Positions 21,767-30,409 are shown, counted from the first letter of the stretch. The stretch is DNA of 38,105 nucleotides from Pusillimonas sp. T2 (GCF_002236805.1 NZ_NIQA01000011.1:1-38105), one strand, 5' to 3'. The notes: generated by a model not told the origin, from the sequence alone. A program made the numbers and translations.

Positions 21767-23155
21767 ATGGCAAACCAGAATTCGAAGCTGCGACGCAAAG
21801 AAAAAGATGTGGAGCATCGACTGTATGTTCTGGTGCAGATTGGCCACCATCTTGTAACCGCCGGAACGCTTGAGCTTAACGACAGCGGCGCAGAGTTTTC
21901 TGCCCAGTTCACGTATGCGCCCAATTACCTGGACCAAGCCCAGCAGGGCAAAGCGTTTGCGCTGGATCCGGTTAACTTGCCTTTGCGAGCGACGCCTTTT
22001 CAGTCGACCAGTAGATTTTATCGATTGGGCGCCTTGTTTGACGCCGCCCCTGATGCGTGGGGGCGAACTGTCATGGCTGCCGATGCCGGCGTATCGCCCA
22101 CCTCATTGAGTGAGTCTCAAGTTTTACTCAAGGGAAAGGGTAGCGGGGTGGGTGCAATTTTGTTCTCGCCGGTTGAGCCGCAGTCAGAGACGCTCGCCGT
22201 CGATGCGACCGCACATCTGCCTGGTATTGGCGATCTTGATGCTATATACGAAACCATTCACGCAATCGAGTCAGGAGCACAAGTCGATCCAGAGTTACGG
22301 GATATGCTCATGAGCTCTTGGGATATTGGCGGGGCCCGGCCCAAAGTGGTGGTTGTCGATAACCAGGGCCAAGAATGGATTGTCAAATTTCCAAGAACAA
22401 TTGATACGTATAGCCGCCAAAGAGTCGAGTGGGCCAATCTGAAGATGGCTGAGGCGATCGACATTCGCATCCCTGAAATAGGTCTGCACGAACTGAACAC
22501 CGGTGACTGTGCTTTACTGGTCAAGCGGTTTGACCGCACGCGCGATCCTGAAACGCCAACAAAGATTTTACGGAACCATTACCTGAGCGCGGTTTCGCTG
22601 ATCAGCCCGCCGGCCAATTTCGACAAACGCCAGCTCGATAGTGCTTTTGGCGCATCTATTTTTTCTTATGCGCGTATCGCCAGCGTCATTCGACAGGTCG
22701 GTGAAAACATTACAAGAGATTTGCCCGAGCTTTTTGCAAGAATGGTTCTTAACATCCTCGTACATAACACCGACGATCACTTAAAAAACACGGGATTCTT
22801 ATTGAGCGCTAACAGCACCGGCTATCGCTACAGGTTAAGCCCCCTGTTTGATGTTGTTACCCAAGAGGGCACAACCAAGCATATGTTGCATATAGGCCCC
22901 GGCCTGGCGGGGCAACCCAATGCCGGGCGCATCGGGTCGTTGGAGAACGCTCTGGCGGGGTCACGCAGTTGGGGTATCAAGCCTAAAGCAGCACGGGAGA
23001 TTGTTGACCAGGTGAGCGCGGCAGTGGCCAACCGGGTGCAGTTCTACAAGGAGGCTGGAATGACCCAAGAGGAAATTGACCTCGTGCAACGCTGGGTCAG
23101 CGCTGATGCGACCAGTAACGATTTGCCGGTTGTGAGCTCAAAACCTAGAGGCTAG
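21767..23155 (+). CDS. hipA: HipA-family serine/threonine kinase toxin
   Basis: This 462-aa protein is the expected length for HipA. Visible motifs are the N-terminal barrel, GGARPK (188-193, the P-loop-like motif), WIVKFP with Lys207 for ATP, LLVKRFDR, catalytic HNTDDHLKN (333-341) and SPLFDVV with Asp362 for magnesium. All residues needed for kinase activity are present. HipA kinases phosphorylate aminoacyl-tRNA synthetases such as GltX and induce persistence or phage-defence dormancy. The specific target here is unknown. It is paired with the XRE antitoxin upstream. Confidence 0.93.
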   Translation: MANQNSKLRRKEKDVEHRLYVLVQIGHHLVTAGTLELNDSGAEFSAQFTYAPNYLDQAQQGKAFALDPVNLPLRATPFQSTSRFYRLGALFDAAPDAWGRTVMAADAGVSPTSLSESQVLLKGKGSGVGAILFSPVEPQSETLAVDATAHLPGIGDLDAIYETIHAIESGAQVDPELRDMLMSSWDIGGARPKVVVVDNQGQEWIVKFPRTIDTYSRQRVEWANLKMAEAIDIRIPEIGLHELNTGDCALLVKRFDRTRDPETPTKILRNHYLSAVSLISPPANFDKRQLDSAFGASIFSYARIASVIRQVGENITRDLPELFARMVLNILVHNTDDHLKNTGFLLSANSTGYRYRLSPLFDVVTQEGTTKHMLHIGPGLAGQPNAGRIGSLENALAGSRSWGIKPKAAREIVDQVSAAVANRVQFYKEAGMTQEEIDLVQRWVSADATSNDLPVVSSKPRG

Positions 23156-23329
23156 AGGGCAAGCGACTCTTGGTACCGCAGGGATATCTAGCTTTTATCG
23201 CTGCCGGGATTCCAGGCGTCCGTGTGCGGATCCTGGCCTGTGAAAATTGACCCGGTGCGCTCGAAAAACGTTCGCGCGTGCCCCGTCGATTCGATCAATT
23301 TACAGCGGGCCATTTAGCTCAAACCGGCC

Positions 23330-23584
23330 TCAGCCCAAGCCATCTTGTTTTGAAACTCGCCAAGATCCTTTGTTCTGGATGCAAAGTGAACCATACTTCG
23401 GGTGTTGTTGCACATGAGCAAGCGATCCACATTCGGTTTGTGACTTGCTTGGGGAGACAAGGCTACCTTGCGCGGAAAACAAAGGATTTGGAGACGCGGT
23501 AAATACAAAGTGAAGTTGCACAACAACCGCAAGTAGCGAGATGATTAGCAATGCAGCGATCAGCAGACGATAGGCGATGTGCAT
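23330..23584 (-). CDS. Small secreted or membrane-anchored protein
   Basis: The 84-aa product starts MHIAYRLLIAALLIISLLAV, a typical signal-anchor or uncleaved signal peptide, followed by a polar domain with two Cys (ECGSLA, SLCIQ). AAGGAG lies 10 bases before the ATG at 23584. It is 23 bases beyond the intended stop (23608) of the MITE-split gene and probably the last gene of the minus-strand operon from 31.8 kb. No family recognised. Confidence 0.55.
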   Translation of the reverse strand: MHIAYRLLIAALLIISLLAVVVQLHFVFTASPNPLFSAQGSLVSPSKSQTECGSLAHVQQHPKYGSLCIQNKGSWRVSKQDGLG

Positions 23585-23607
23585 ACAACGTTGCTCCTTC
23601 GTGCGTC

Positions 23608-23652
23608 TTAGAGACTTGGTTTGATAGTGTCAGACATCGATCGGCCACAAGC
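23608..23652 (-). pseudogene. C-terminal tail of the MITE-split gene
   Basis: These 45 bases encode ACGRSMSDTIKPSL and a TAA. They are the last 14 codons of the gene at 23816-24271, recovered in frame when 23653-23815 is removed (the junction reads QEVD-ACGR). In the present state this tail is in a different frame from the body of the gene. Confidence 0.65.
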
Positions 23653-23815
23653 TTGATCGAAGGAGTCATAACAGTAAGATTTTAACTCCTGTTCTGCGAG
23701 CGCCATAGGCATGGTTTGGTTGTGGTGATAGCCATCGCCACCGCTACGTTCGGTGGCTTCGCCTAAAGGTTGCTGCGCAACCAAATCAACTAGACAAGGT
23801 TTGCCTGGCATTCCG
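23653..23815 (-). mobile_element. 163-bp non-autonomous IS200/IS605-type element (MITE)
   Basis: On the minus strand this stretch follows TTGAT and begins CGGAATGCCAGGCAAACCTTG, closely matching the left end of the IS at 14548-16360 (identical first eight bases; then GGCAAACCT, then TTTAGGC). The left hairpin at 23768-23782 (GGTTGC/GCAACC) ends 33 nt from the left boundary, the same distance as in the IS. Its base changes are compensatory. The right hairpin (GGAGT at 23662-23666 and ACTCC at 23685-23689) lies 9 nt from the right boundary, and the terminus ends in TCAA as in the IS. It carries no transposase. Removing it restores the host gene. It is best explained as a MITE moved by a related TnpA. 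Confidence 0.75.
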
Positions 23816-24271
23816 ATCAACCTCTTGCGAGACGAGTCCTTGATTCGAGCCATTAGCCCGAACAGCGGCCAGCAACAGATTGGCGTTATCTTCGCTTGCA
23901 ATAGCCCATCGGTACCGATCTGCATCGGCCATGCTGTTCTTGATGTCGGGATGTAACTCAAGCGTGTCTGCGCTGGGGTCGACAATCTTGTTCTGCTCAA
24001 ACAGGATCACGTAGCACATGCCAGCGATGATTCGCATTGCAAAGCCAGGGGCCTGACGCATAAGCTTGGCAAGGTGATTAGCTAGCGTTTTAAGGTGTTC
24101 AACGTTTTCATAATCAAAACATTCTTCAGTGCGCTCAAGCAGCTCGAACAAATTCTCGCCACAATCTTGCGAGCCATACGGTCCACCGAAGCGCCCGTCC
24201 AGAAGATCAAGCAGGCTCATGAGCTCGCCGCCCGCGTCAATATCCGAAGTCGTTGGTTTGGCCATTTTCAT
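23816..24271 (-). pseudogene. Hypothetical gene body interrupted near its 3' end by a MITE
   Basis: The body encodes 152 residues starting MKMAKPTTSDIDAGGELMSLL, then helical segments (FELLERTEECFDYENVEHLKTL) and DADRYRWAIASED. The last phrase is common in phage and island hypotheticals. At QEVD the frame enters the element and stops after 9 extra residues (23786). The uninterrupted protein would be 166 aa with the tail at 23608-23652. Since only the last 14 residues are replaced, the truncated product may still function. GGGGA lies five bases before the ATG at 24271. Confidence 0.65.
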
Positions 24272-24280
24272 GAGGATCCC

Positions 24281-24499
24281 CTATTGTTGATCTGAGGCCG
24301 CGCTGTGCACGCGTTGATGTGCGGCAATGGCAGCCATGAGAGCGCGCGCAGAGGCGAGTTCTTCCTGTAGCTCATCCCACTCGGTACGCGGCACTTCGAT
24401 TGTGGAAAACCGCCTTTCACAGCCAACACATAGCCGACGGCGGGTACGATCACGACTATCGATGACGAGCGTTTTGTCTGTGCAGTGGATGCATCGCAT
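24281..24499 (-). CDS. Small zinc-ribbon protein (NrdR-like ribbon)
   Basis: In this 72-aa protein, Cys3-x2-Cys6 and Cys24-x2-Cys27 form a zinc ribbon; the context VIDSRDRTRRRLCVGCERRFST closely mirrors the N-terminal zinc ribbon of NrdR (VIDSR, RRRR.C..C..RFTT). The ATP-cone of NrdR is absent; instead a helix (EWDELQEELASARALMAAIA) follows. It may therefore bind DNA or RNA in a different setting, as in phage Ogr/Com-like small ribbons. The start at 24499 is 2 bases after the stop of the Ead-like gene. Confidence 0.7.
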   Translation of the reverse strand: MRCIHCTDKTLVIDSRDRTRRRLCVGCERRFSTIEVPRTEWDELQEELASARALMAAIAAHQRVHSAASDQQ

Positions 24500-24501
24500 G
24501 C

Positions 24502-25197
24502 TCAGATCACAACCAAATCGTGCAAATCGGCAAGTGCGTGAAAACGCACCTTGGCCATACGGTCAGCCGGTACCGACTCGCGGGGCTCTGACCAACGAGC
24601 CAGCTCGGTGCTGTGCAAAATATCGCGAGCGGCCGCTTCGAGCCTCTGTAGCCGATGCACAAGTGCGAGCACGTTCGTGGGGTTAGCCAATGCCGCAAAT
24701 GCCGCCACATCCTCGCGTGCAATTGAGTCGGGCCAGGTGCCCAGATTGTCACTGGCCAGAAATACCGGGGGTTTGGCGTTTGCTGGATCGCTAGTTAGTG
24801 CTGCAGCGCCATCGTTGAACCAAACAATTCCTTCTTGATGGCTCCAGTGCCCGGCACCGGCGGCTATCGCCGCTGCCTTGAGCGCCTCAAGGTCAAGAGA
24901 TTGTGCTTGGGCTGTGTGAGTATCGTCGTTAGCAACGGGCCCTGGGGTTTGTTCAGCAGGCGCGTTCTGTTCCACCCATCGCTTAGTGGCCCAGATCAGA
25001 TGCGCCTCCCAGTTCTCGGCAAGAGAGGGCTTGCGCGCGCATTGTTCCTGAGCTTGAGCATTGAACGACTCGGTGGCAATGGCTTTGATTTGAGCAAACA
25101 TCTTGTCGTCGGGAAATAGGCCGGCGAGCCATTGGGCGCGGCTCGTCTGGACCTTCGAGCCGTCATCATGCGGCTCTTGGAATTTTTGTGTGGTCAT
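24502..25197 (-). CDS. Ead/Ea22-like phage protein
   Basis: In this 231-aa protein, residues 1-95 contain a helical N-terminal part (WEAHLIWATKRW). Residues 105-200 match the Ead/Ea22-like pattern of lambdoid phages: LDLEALKAAAIAAGAGHWSH, then VFLASDNLGTWPDSIAREDV, then AAFAALANPTNVLALVHRLQ. The family is abundant in phages and islands; function is unknown. The start codon overlaps the stop of the small membrane protein gene as ATGA. Confidence 0.7.
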   Translation of the reverse strand: MTTQKFQEPHDDGSKVQTSRAQWLAGLFPDDKMFAQIKAIATESFNAQAQEQCARKPSLAENWEAHLIWATKRWVEQNAPAEQTPGPVANDDTHTAQAQSLDLEALKAAAIAAGAGHWSHQEGIVWFNDGAAALTSDPANAKPPVFLASDNLGTWPDSIAREDVAAFAALANPTNVLALVHRLQRLEAAARDILHSTELARWSEPRESVPADRMAKVRFHALADLHDLVVI

Positions 25198-25343
25198 TGG
25201 TGTCGTGCCTTACGCAGTTCCAGAATGAGACAGAACAAGCCAGCCAAAAACAACACTGAACCGAGCCAGACGGCGACGCCCGGGCTCATGCGAGGCGCAA
25301 CCAGAACGAGCGTGGCCAGAAACAAAACCCTTGAGTTTGACAT
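25194..25343 (-). CDS. Two-span small membrane protein (49 aa)
   Basis: The ATG at 25343 has AGGA eight bases upstream and the stop overlaps the Ead/Ea22-like start as ATGA, both supporting translation. The product MSNSRVLFLATLVLVAPRMS is followed by VAVWLGSVLFLAGLFCLILE and a short basic tail (LRKARHQ). It has two hydrophobic stretches joined by a short turn. The function is unknown. Confidence 0.6.
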   Translation of the reverse strand: MSNSRVLFLATLVLVAPRMSPGVAVWLGSVLFLAGLFCLILELRKARHQ

Positions 25344-25412
25344 GGACATTTCCTGAAATGATCGTAGTGAACGGTAGAACCAGTATGGCCAATGGCCGCG
25401 AAAAACCGAAAC

Positions 25413-25907
25413 CTAAAAGCGTGCTCGAGCGTGATGAGCGGCCACAGCAGACTCTGTTGCGTGCAATTCGGCGTCGCTCTGCGGGTTTATTTCAGGGTCT
25501 ATTGAGCCGATCAGGCCCGTGGACAAGTCCGCAACGCTGCCGACGTCGCACTCCTGCAGCAATTCGACCAATGCTGCTTGCAGGTTTGCGTAGCTGGTGT
25601 GCCCCCAAGGCGTCCGCTGCGCATCAAAACGCGTTAACTGATACTGGCCACTGCCTTGAGCAGAGCCCGTCAACAAAAGCAAGCAGCCCGATCGGGTTTG
25701 AGCTTGCAGCCCGATAGGATCCCTGAGCAACAAGGCTAGACGCTGCACCAGAGCATTGCGCACGGCAAGCTGCTCGGTGCACAGCGCGAACCAGCCGGTT
25801 AACGAATTGGACAACTGATCACGTGTCCCGCTCGAACGCAACTGGGATAAAGCCCTTGTGCTGGCCCGAAGTTGCTGCTGAAGAGCGGTCAATTCCTGGT
25901 CAGGCAT
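25413..25907 (-). CDS. Hypothetical helical protein
   Basis: The 164-aa product has its ATG at 25907, eight bases inside the upstream gene; the longer frame to 26066 runs through that gene and is not credible. The N-terminal half is helical with coiled-coil character (PDQELTALQQQLRASTRAL, LCTEQLAVRNALVQRLALLL); the C-terminal half (YQLTRFDAQRTPWGHTSYAN) may be an alpha/beta unit. No family was recognised. It is part of the rdgC-ssb operon. Confidence 0.6.
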   Translation of the reverse strand: MPDQELTALQQQLRASTRALSQLRSSGTRDQLSNSLTGWFALCTEQLAVRNALVQRLALLLRDPIGLQAQTRSGCLLLLTGSAQGSGQYQLTRFDAQRTPWGHTSYANLQAALVELLQECDVGSVADLSTGLIGSIDPEINPQSDAELHATESAVAAHHARARF

Positions 25908-26367
25908 TGGCAACGCCACTTTGCTCAGCTTTAAGACGTGCGATCTGCTCCAGTTCCTTGCGGTGTTGGCGAGCCATGTCCCGGCTTTCACGCAAAATAC
26001 GCAGGGTGTCTTGAGCAATGACTCGGTTCGTGGCCAAACTAATCGCCTCCTGAGCCTGTTCCACATTGGGGAAGGATTGCTCGATGAGCTTCTTTAATCG
26101 TTCTGTGATCTCATCAAGCGTGCCTGCTTGCAAATTCGGGCGCTCAAGAAGCTGGGTGATGGCCACCAGTTCTGGGGGAACGTCTTTGATGGTGGATGCA
26201 ACTAGCGGATCTGCGCCGATGTAGCAGGCCTCGGGCGCCTGCGGCCATTCGTTGCGGCAGATATCGAATTCGCCGTAAAGCCAGGCACGCAGAAATTCCA
26301 TACCGCTATCTGCATTTACTGCGAATTTGATGGCCTGGACGGCCGCGTCTGTGGTTTGCGTTGTCAT
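25900..26367 (-). CDS. Hypothetical protein
   Basis: In this 155-aa protein, AGGAAAC lies before the ATG at 26367. Early residues read FAVNADSGMEFLRAWLYGEFD and EWPQAPEACYIG; the second half is a long helix with coiled-coil tendency (ERLKKLIEQSFPNVEQAQEA, then RDMARQHRKELEQIARLKAE). Soluble; family not recognised. It overlaps the downstream gene by 8 bases and is likely co-translated. Confidence 0.6.
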   Translation of the reverse strand: MTTQTTDAAVQAIKFAVNADSGMEFLRAWLYGEFDICRNEWPQAPEACYIGADPLVASTIKDVPPELVAITQLLERPNLQAGTLDEITERLKKLIEQSFPNVEQAQEAISLATNRVIAQDTLRILRESRDMARQHRKELEQIARLKAEQSGVANA

Positions 26368-26380
26368 GTAAGAGTTTCCT

Positions 26381-26932
26381 TTAGGCAGCTTTAGGGCGGA
26401 CAAGGGGACGGTGTGTTTGGGCAACGTCATCCAAAATGCCTCGACATGAAATCAATAGCACCTGTGCGTTATTGAACTCATGAACACAGGTCATGACGGG
26501 CTCGGTGCTTGGGTCTGACCAGATCCGCTTGACCGTGTGTGCGACATAATCGGCCAACGTATCGCCACGCTCGCCTTCGGGCAGATCCTCATCCAAGCGC
26601 ATCTCGCCACCGTAGTAGGCGGTATCCGCACTGGCCAGTGCTTGCGCAAGCGTGCTGGCCGACGACAAGCTTGACAATGCATCAACGACTTGGGCGATCT
26701 CGTCCTGGGCCCGTGTCAGGGCGCGCGAAGCTACCTGAGCAGCCTCGGTTAGATCCGATTGGGCGTAGTCCTGCACGACATCGAGAACCTCGACCTGGAT
26801 AAAACGGATCAGCAGATCCTCGTTCGGGGTAGAGGGATCGACCAAACCGTCCTTCACCTGTGGGTGATCCAGTGCGATCTGATCCAGCAGCGCTTGGCCG
26901 GCTGATTGGCGCTCAGTTTGCTGAGAAGGCAT
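26381..26932 (-). CDS. Hypothetical protein
   Basis: This 183-aa protein is acidic and mostly helical: PNEDLLIRFIQVEVLDVVQD, LTRAQDEIAQVVDALSSLSS and GDTLADYVAHTVKRIW. The upstream frame to 26995 has no protein-like start, so ATG 26932 is preferred. It lies between rdgC and the 155-aa gene. No catalytic motif or family was recognised. Confidence 0.6.
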   Translation of the reverse strand: MPSQQTERQSAGQALLDQIALDHPQVKDGLVDPSTPNEDLLIRFIQVEVLDVVQDYAQSDLTEAAQVASRALTRAQDEIAQVVDALSSLSSASTLAQALASADTAYYGGEMRLDEDLPEGERGDTLADYVAHTVKRIWSDPSTEPVMTCVHEFNNAQVLLISCRGILDDVAQTHRPLVRPKAA

Positions 26933-27008
26933 ACGTGTGTTCCTGTGAAGTTTTGTAATGGAGGCAAAAGACCGGGTGCGAACGCGTGCGCACAAGCTCT
27001 AGCATCGT

Positions 27009-27953
27009 TTAGGCCGCCTGCAGCTCGGCGCCGCTGGGGGCACTGGACTGTTGCTCAACCCTTTCGCCCCCCAGAACCTGCACCAGATTCGCGAGCAAGC
27101 CGTTGATTTCCCCGGTCATAAGCGCAAAATCAGCGTCGAACTGCTCGGCCTCGTTCTGGGCGGTATTTGCCTCGCCTTGCAGCACATCCAAGGGAGTGAT
27201 GCGTTTAATGTCGAAACTGTCCGTCAGGACAAAGGAAACCCGATCATTCCAGGTCATGGCCAAACGCGTACATTGCTTGCCTTCCTGGATGTGCTTCTGC
27301 GCATCATCCAGAGCCACGCTCTCGCGTACATAGCGAATCTTGCCGCCCCCGGTTTGAGTGGAAGCCAGCTCGGCATCCTGATCAATGCTGAAGCCCTCGA
27401 TGGGTTCAGCATCAACAAGCCAGCTGGTCATACACGCTGCCGGTGATTGCTGAACCAGCAGAGGCTCAACAGGGAAGGGCTCAATGGCCTTGGCCAACAG
27501 GCCCAGAACCTCATCGCTTTTCGCCGAAGAGCCTGCATCAACCACAAGCCAGTGATTTTTGGTGTCAATCCACACCCGGGTGTCGCGATACAGGCTAAAG
27601 GCGCGCGGCAAAAGCTCGTCGGTCACCTGCTCCTTGATCTCTTTCATCTGGCGCTTGCCCGGCTTGTAACCCTGCTGCTCTTCCATGGCCTGAGCTTTAT
27701 CTTGAGCAAACTGGTTAATAACCGAAGTGGGCAACAGTTTCTTTTCCGAGCGAAGAGCGATCAGATACTGACCGTCCTGCGCATAAACAAGCCCGCGATC
27801 GTCACGCACCGGCACCCAGCCCAGGCGTTGCATGGCGCTTTTGTTCTCCTGCTCCTTGGCAAAGGCCTGCGGTGAGAGAGCGTCCTCGAGCTCTTGTGCG
27901 CTCAGTGACCAGGTGGGCAGCAAACGAAATACACGTAGATTCTTGAACCACAT
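27009..27953 (-). CDS. rdgC: RdgC recombination-associated protein
   Basis: The protein is 314 aa, close to the family norm of about 300. It opens MWFKNLRVFRL and contains LGWVPV, the block VINQFAQDKAQAMEEQQGYK, VTDELLPRAFSLYRDTRVW and the segment AMTWNDRVSFVLTDSFDIKR, all characteristic of RdgC. RdgC forms a ring around double-stranded DNA and limits RecA filament activity; mobile-element copies probably protect or modulate recombination of incoming DNA. AAGGATC lies before the ATG at 27953. It sits just downstream of ssb, a common pairing in plasmid and island DNA-metabolism blocks. Confidence 0.93.
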   Translation of the reverse strand: MWFKNLRVFRLLPTWSLSAQELEDALSPQAFAKEQENKSAMQRLGWVPVRDDRGLVYAQDGQYLIALRSEKKLLPTSVINQFAQDKAQAMEEQQGYKPGKRQMKEIKEQVTDELLPRAFSLYRDTRVWIDTKNHWLVVDAGSSAKSDEVLGLLAKAIEPFPVEPLLVQQSPAACMTSWLVDAEPIEGFSIDQDAELASTQTGGGKIRYVRESVALDDAQKHIQEGKQCTRLAMTWNDRVSFVLTDSFDIKRITPLDVLQGEANTAQNEAEQFDADFALMTGEINGLLANLVQVLGGERVEQQSSAPSGAELQAA

Positions 27954-28001
27954 AGCAGATCCTTGTTCAGTAAATAAAGAGGATGGAAACAGTGCCCGTT
28001 G

Positions 28002-28532
28002 TTAGATGCAACGCCACGCGGCGCCGTGGCCGGCACGCATGAACGGAATGTCGTCGTCCATATCAGAGGGCCCGCCGCGGGCTTGTGCCGGTTGTGCGGG
28101 ACGATTCGGGGGGGCAGATACCTGGTCACGCGCGGGCTGCGCACTTTGGCGCGATGGCGCGTTGCCATAGTTGGCCGCACTGCCGGCATCACCCTCGCGC
28201 CCGCCGAGCATTTGCATCTGATCGGCAACAACTTCGGTGCTGTAGCGATCCTGCCCGGTTTCCTTGTCTTGCCACTTACGGGTTTTCAGGCGGCCTTCTA
28301 CATAAACCGAGCGGCCTTTTTTCAGGTATTCGCCGGCAATTTCAGCCAGGCGGTTGTAGAACACCACGCGGTGCCATTCGGTTTCTTCGCGTTTCTCGCC
28401 ACTGGCCTTGTCTTTCCAGACCGAAGTCGTGGCAATGGATACATTGCAGATGGCGGCGCCGTCGGGGCTGTAGCGCACTTCAGGGTCGCGCCCCAGGTTA
28501 CCGACAAGAATGACTTTGTTCACTGAGGCCAT
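28002..28532 (-). CDS. ssb: Single-stranded DNA-binding protein
   Basis: In this 176-aa protein, residues 1-110 form a canonical OB-fold ([59 protein letters not shown]). A Gln/Pro/Ala-rich linker leads to the acidic motif DMDDDIPF, which in ordinary SSB is the extreme C-terminus that recruits partner proteins. Here 12 more residues ([12 protein letters not shown]) follow, so the tip is internal. AGGAAG lies before the ATG at 28532. It is likely used during transfer or replication of the element. Confidence 0.95.
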   Translation of the reverse strand: MASVNKVILVGNLGRDPEVRYSPDGAAICNVSIATTSVWKDKASGEKREETEWHRVVFYNRLAEIAGEYLKKGRSVYVEGRLKTRKWQDKETGQDRYSTEVVADQMQMLGGREGDAGSAANYGNAPSRQSAQPARDQVSAPPNRPAQPAQARGGPSDMDDDIPFMRAGHGAAWRCI

Positions 28533-28683
28533 GGGAGGCTTCCTATGAAAATGAGTATTTGAAATTAAACTTGTAGTATGAAAAATAACTTTATGGCATG
28601 CCCAGGTAAAGGATTGAGACAGCCTTTTTTACACCTGGGCCTAGCCTACAGAACCGAATCGAAAAAACGAAAGCGCATCATGG

Positions 28684-30288
28684 CTACTTCGTGCGGTTGG
28701 CTACCAGCACGATCACCGAGACACTAGCGCCCTCAAAGGCATTGTCAATCGGTGAGCTGAATTCACATTCAAAACCAGCAAGCGCAACCTGAGATCGTGC
28801 GCTCGAAGGCAAAATTGCAACCAAACGCCCCCCGTGAGCGACCAATGCGGCCGCAGCCTGCAGGTGAGCTTGCCAGCGTCCGCGATCGAAGGGCGGGTTC
28901 ATAAGTACGCGGTCAAAGCGTGTTGCGCAGCGAGCGGCAAAGGACAGAAAGTCCGCTTCGTGCACATCGCTGTAGCCTTTTTCCCGAAGCACACTGGCGT
29001 GCAATGCGCTTACCTCAACGCAGGTCACTTGAGCCGGATCGATATGGGAGATCAGTGCGCCTAACCCGGCACTGGGCTCTAAACACCGGTGCTCCGCTTG
29101 AACCTGGGCCGCATCGTGCACGCGCTGAGCCAACCCTTCAGGCGTCGGGTAGAACTGATGCGATTTGTGCTCGGGAATGCAGCCGGTCAGAAGCACTTCG
29201 CTAAGCACGGGCGCTACGTCGTAATCGAACATCATGTGCTCTTTGGCCAAACCCGAGGGTACCCCACCTAAGGCCTTGAGCACCGCCCGCGCGTCTTTGG
29301 CAGCATGGGGCTGCTTGATCGCGCCCATCGGCAGGTAGCACACGAAGTGAGCCGGGCCCTTAACAACACGCACATCGCGCAACAGCGCTAGAGTGGCAAA
29401 TGCCAGTGGCTTTTGAAGCAGATCGACGCTGCGGGTGCGCCGCGTAGCAGGGCGACGAAACTGACTGGGGATCGCCGCCGGATGAAGGTAGGCCAGAATC
29501 TGATTCAGTCGCCAAGCAATGTCCGGATGCACCTCGATATGAGCCGTGCCTTTTTTGTACAGGCGCATGCGCAGCGCGCCCCCATCCAACGAACACCATT
29601 GGCCTGTGCGTGTGGCCAGGTGTCGTAGCAATGGATAGGTACCGTCCCAAGGCATCTCGCCACGCCCTTGCAGTTTGGCAACGACGGAACGCAGATCGTT
29701 GATCACGCCGGCGCGAGAATGGTTGGGGTAACCCATGGCGTCGGTCGCGTAGTAAAGGATCATGCGCTTGCCAAAACCTTGAGGGCTATTGGTGATGTGC
29801 TCGGGTGACAGGGCGCGAAAGATACCATCGACTCGTTCGGCCAGGAATTGCGCTCGGCTGGCCAACAGATCCGCCAAGGTACTGCGTACAGTATCTTCCG
29901 TAAACTCCGGGGTGCTGTGCTCGCGGATATGGGAAAACCACTCATCGCGACGACGCTGAGGCATGCAGTCGATGACATCGGTCAGTTGCAGCGTGCGGTT
30001 CCAGTAGGTGGAGTTCAAGGCCTTGATCGCACCGTGCGCAACAAAGAGCTCAGTGACATCGCCGACCCGGTACCGCTCGGATTTCAGATTACCTTCCAGA
30101 AAGTGGGTGATCAACCCCTGGTTTTCGGGTAACGCTAACGTAGCTGCCAGGCGTTCGAGGCGGTCGCGATCATGCCGGTATGAGCCAACCAGGCCCGTAA
30201 TCATGTCGTGGTCGACCGGCGCAAAGAACTGCTCTTGATCCAATTCCTCGCAAACAACGGTTTGGTGTGCACTTGTTTCGCTGGCCAT
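28684..30288 (-). CDS. DUF4942 protein with N6-adenine-type methyltransferase domain
   Basis: This is a 534-aa protein. The N-terminal 380 residues match the DUF4942 type (DMITGLVGSYRHDRDRLERL, and LNSTYWNRTLQLTDVIDCMP). The C-terminal 150 residues are a SAM-dependent methyltransferase: motif I LEPSAGLGALISHI, acidic CVEVSALHASVLREKGYSD, EADFLSF, and the catalytic MNPPFDRGRW, typical of enzymes methylating amino groups on DNA bases. Such proteins are common on conjugative plasmids and islands and are thought to protect the element from restriction. Its sequence target cannot be deduced. CAGGAG lies before the ATG at 30288. Confidence 0.88.
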   Translation of the reverse strand: MASETSAHQTVVCEELDQEQFFAPVDHDMITGLVGSYRHDRDRLERLAATLALPENQGLITHFLEGNLKSERYRVGDVTELFVAHGAIKALNSTYWNRTLQLTDVIDCMPQRRRDEWFSHIREHSTPEFTEDTVRSTLADLLASRAQFLAERVDGIFRALSPEHITNSPQGFGKRMILYYATDAMGYPNHSRAGVINDLRSVVAKLQGRGEMPWDGTYPLLRHLATRTGQWCSLDGGALRMRLYKKGTAHIEVHPDIAWRLNQILAYLHPAAIPSQFRRPATRRTRSVDLLQKPLAFATLALLRDVRVVKGPAHFVCYLPMGAIKQPHAAKDARAVLKALGGVPSGLAKEHMMFDYDVAPVLSEVLLTGCIPEHKSHQFYPTPEGLAQRVHDAAQVQAEHRCLEPSAGLGALISHIDPAQVTCVEVSALHASVLREKGYSDVHEADFLSFAARCATRFDRVLMNPPFDRGRWQAHLQAAAALVAHGGRLVAILPSSARSQVALAGFECEFSSPIDNAFEGASVSVIVLVANRTK

Positions 30289-30409
30289 ACTTGCTCCTGA
30301 ACATTATTGATGTATCGGTTCAGAGTACAAATACTTCGCGAAAAAACGAAACTAGTGATTAAACTGGGCCCGTAGGGTACTCAAGTGGATGCGCCAATTT
30401 GGCGCGCAC

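Noticed and set aside
23238-23275. GTGAAAATTGACCC-like string resembling IS21-family ends
   Set aside because: Only one short copy is present, with no multiple repeats and no transposase nearby; chance or an old remnant cannot be separated.
23608-24000. 130-codon frame through the MITE
   Set aside because: It joins MITE sequence to the true 14-codon tail of the host gene; the front part is out of frame with the host gene and reads as noise.
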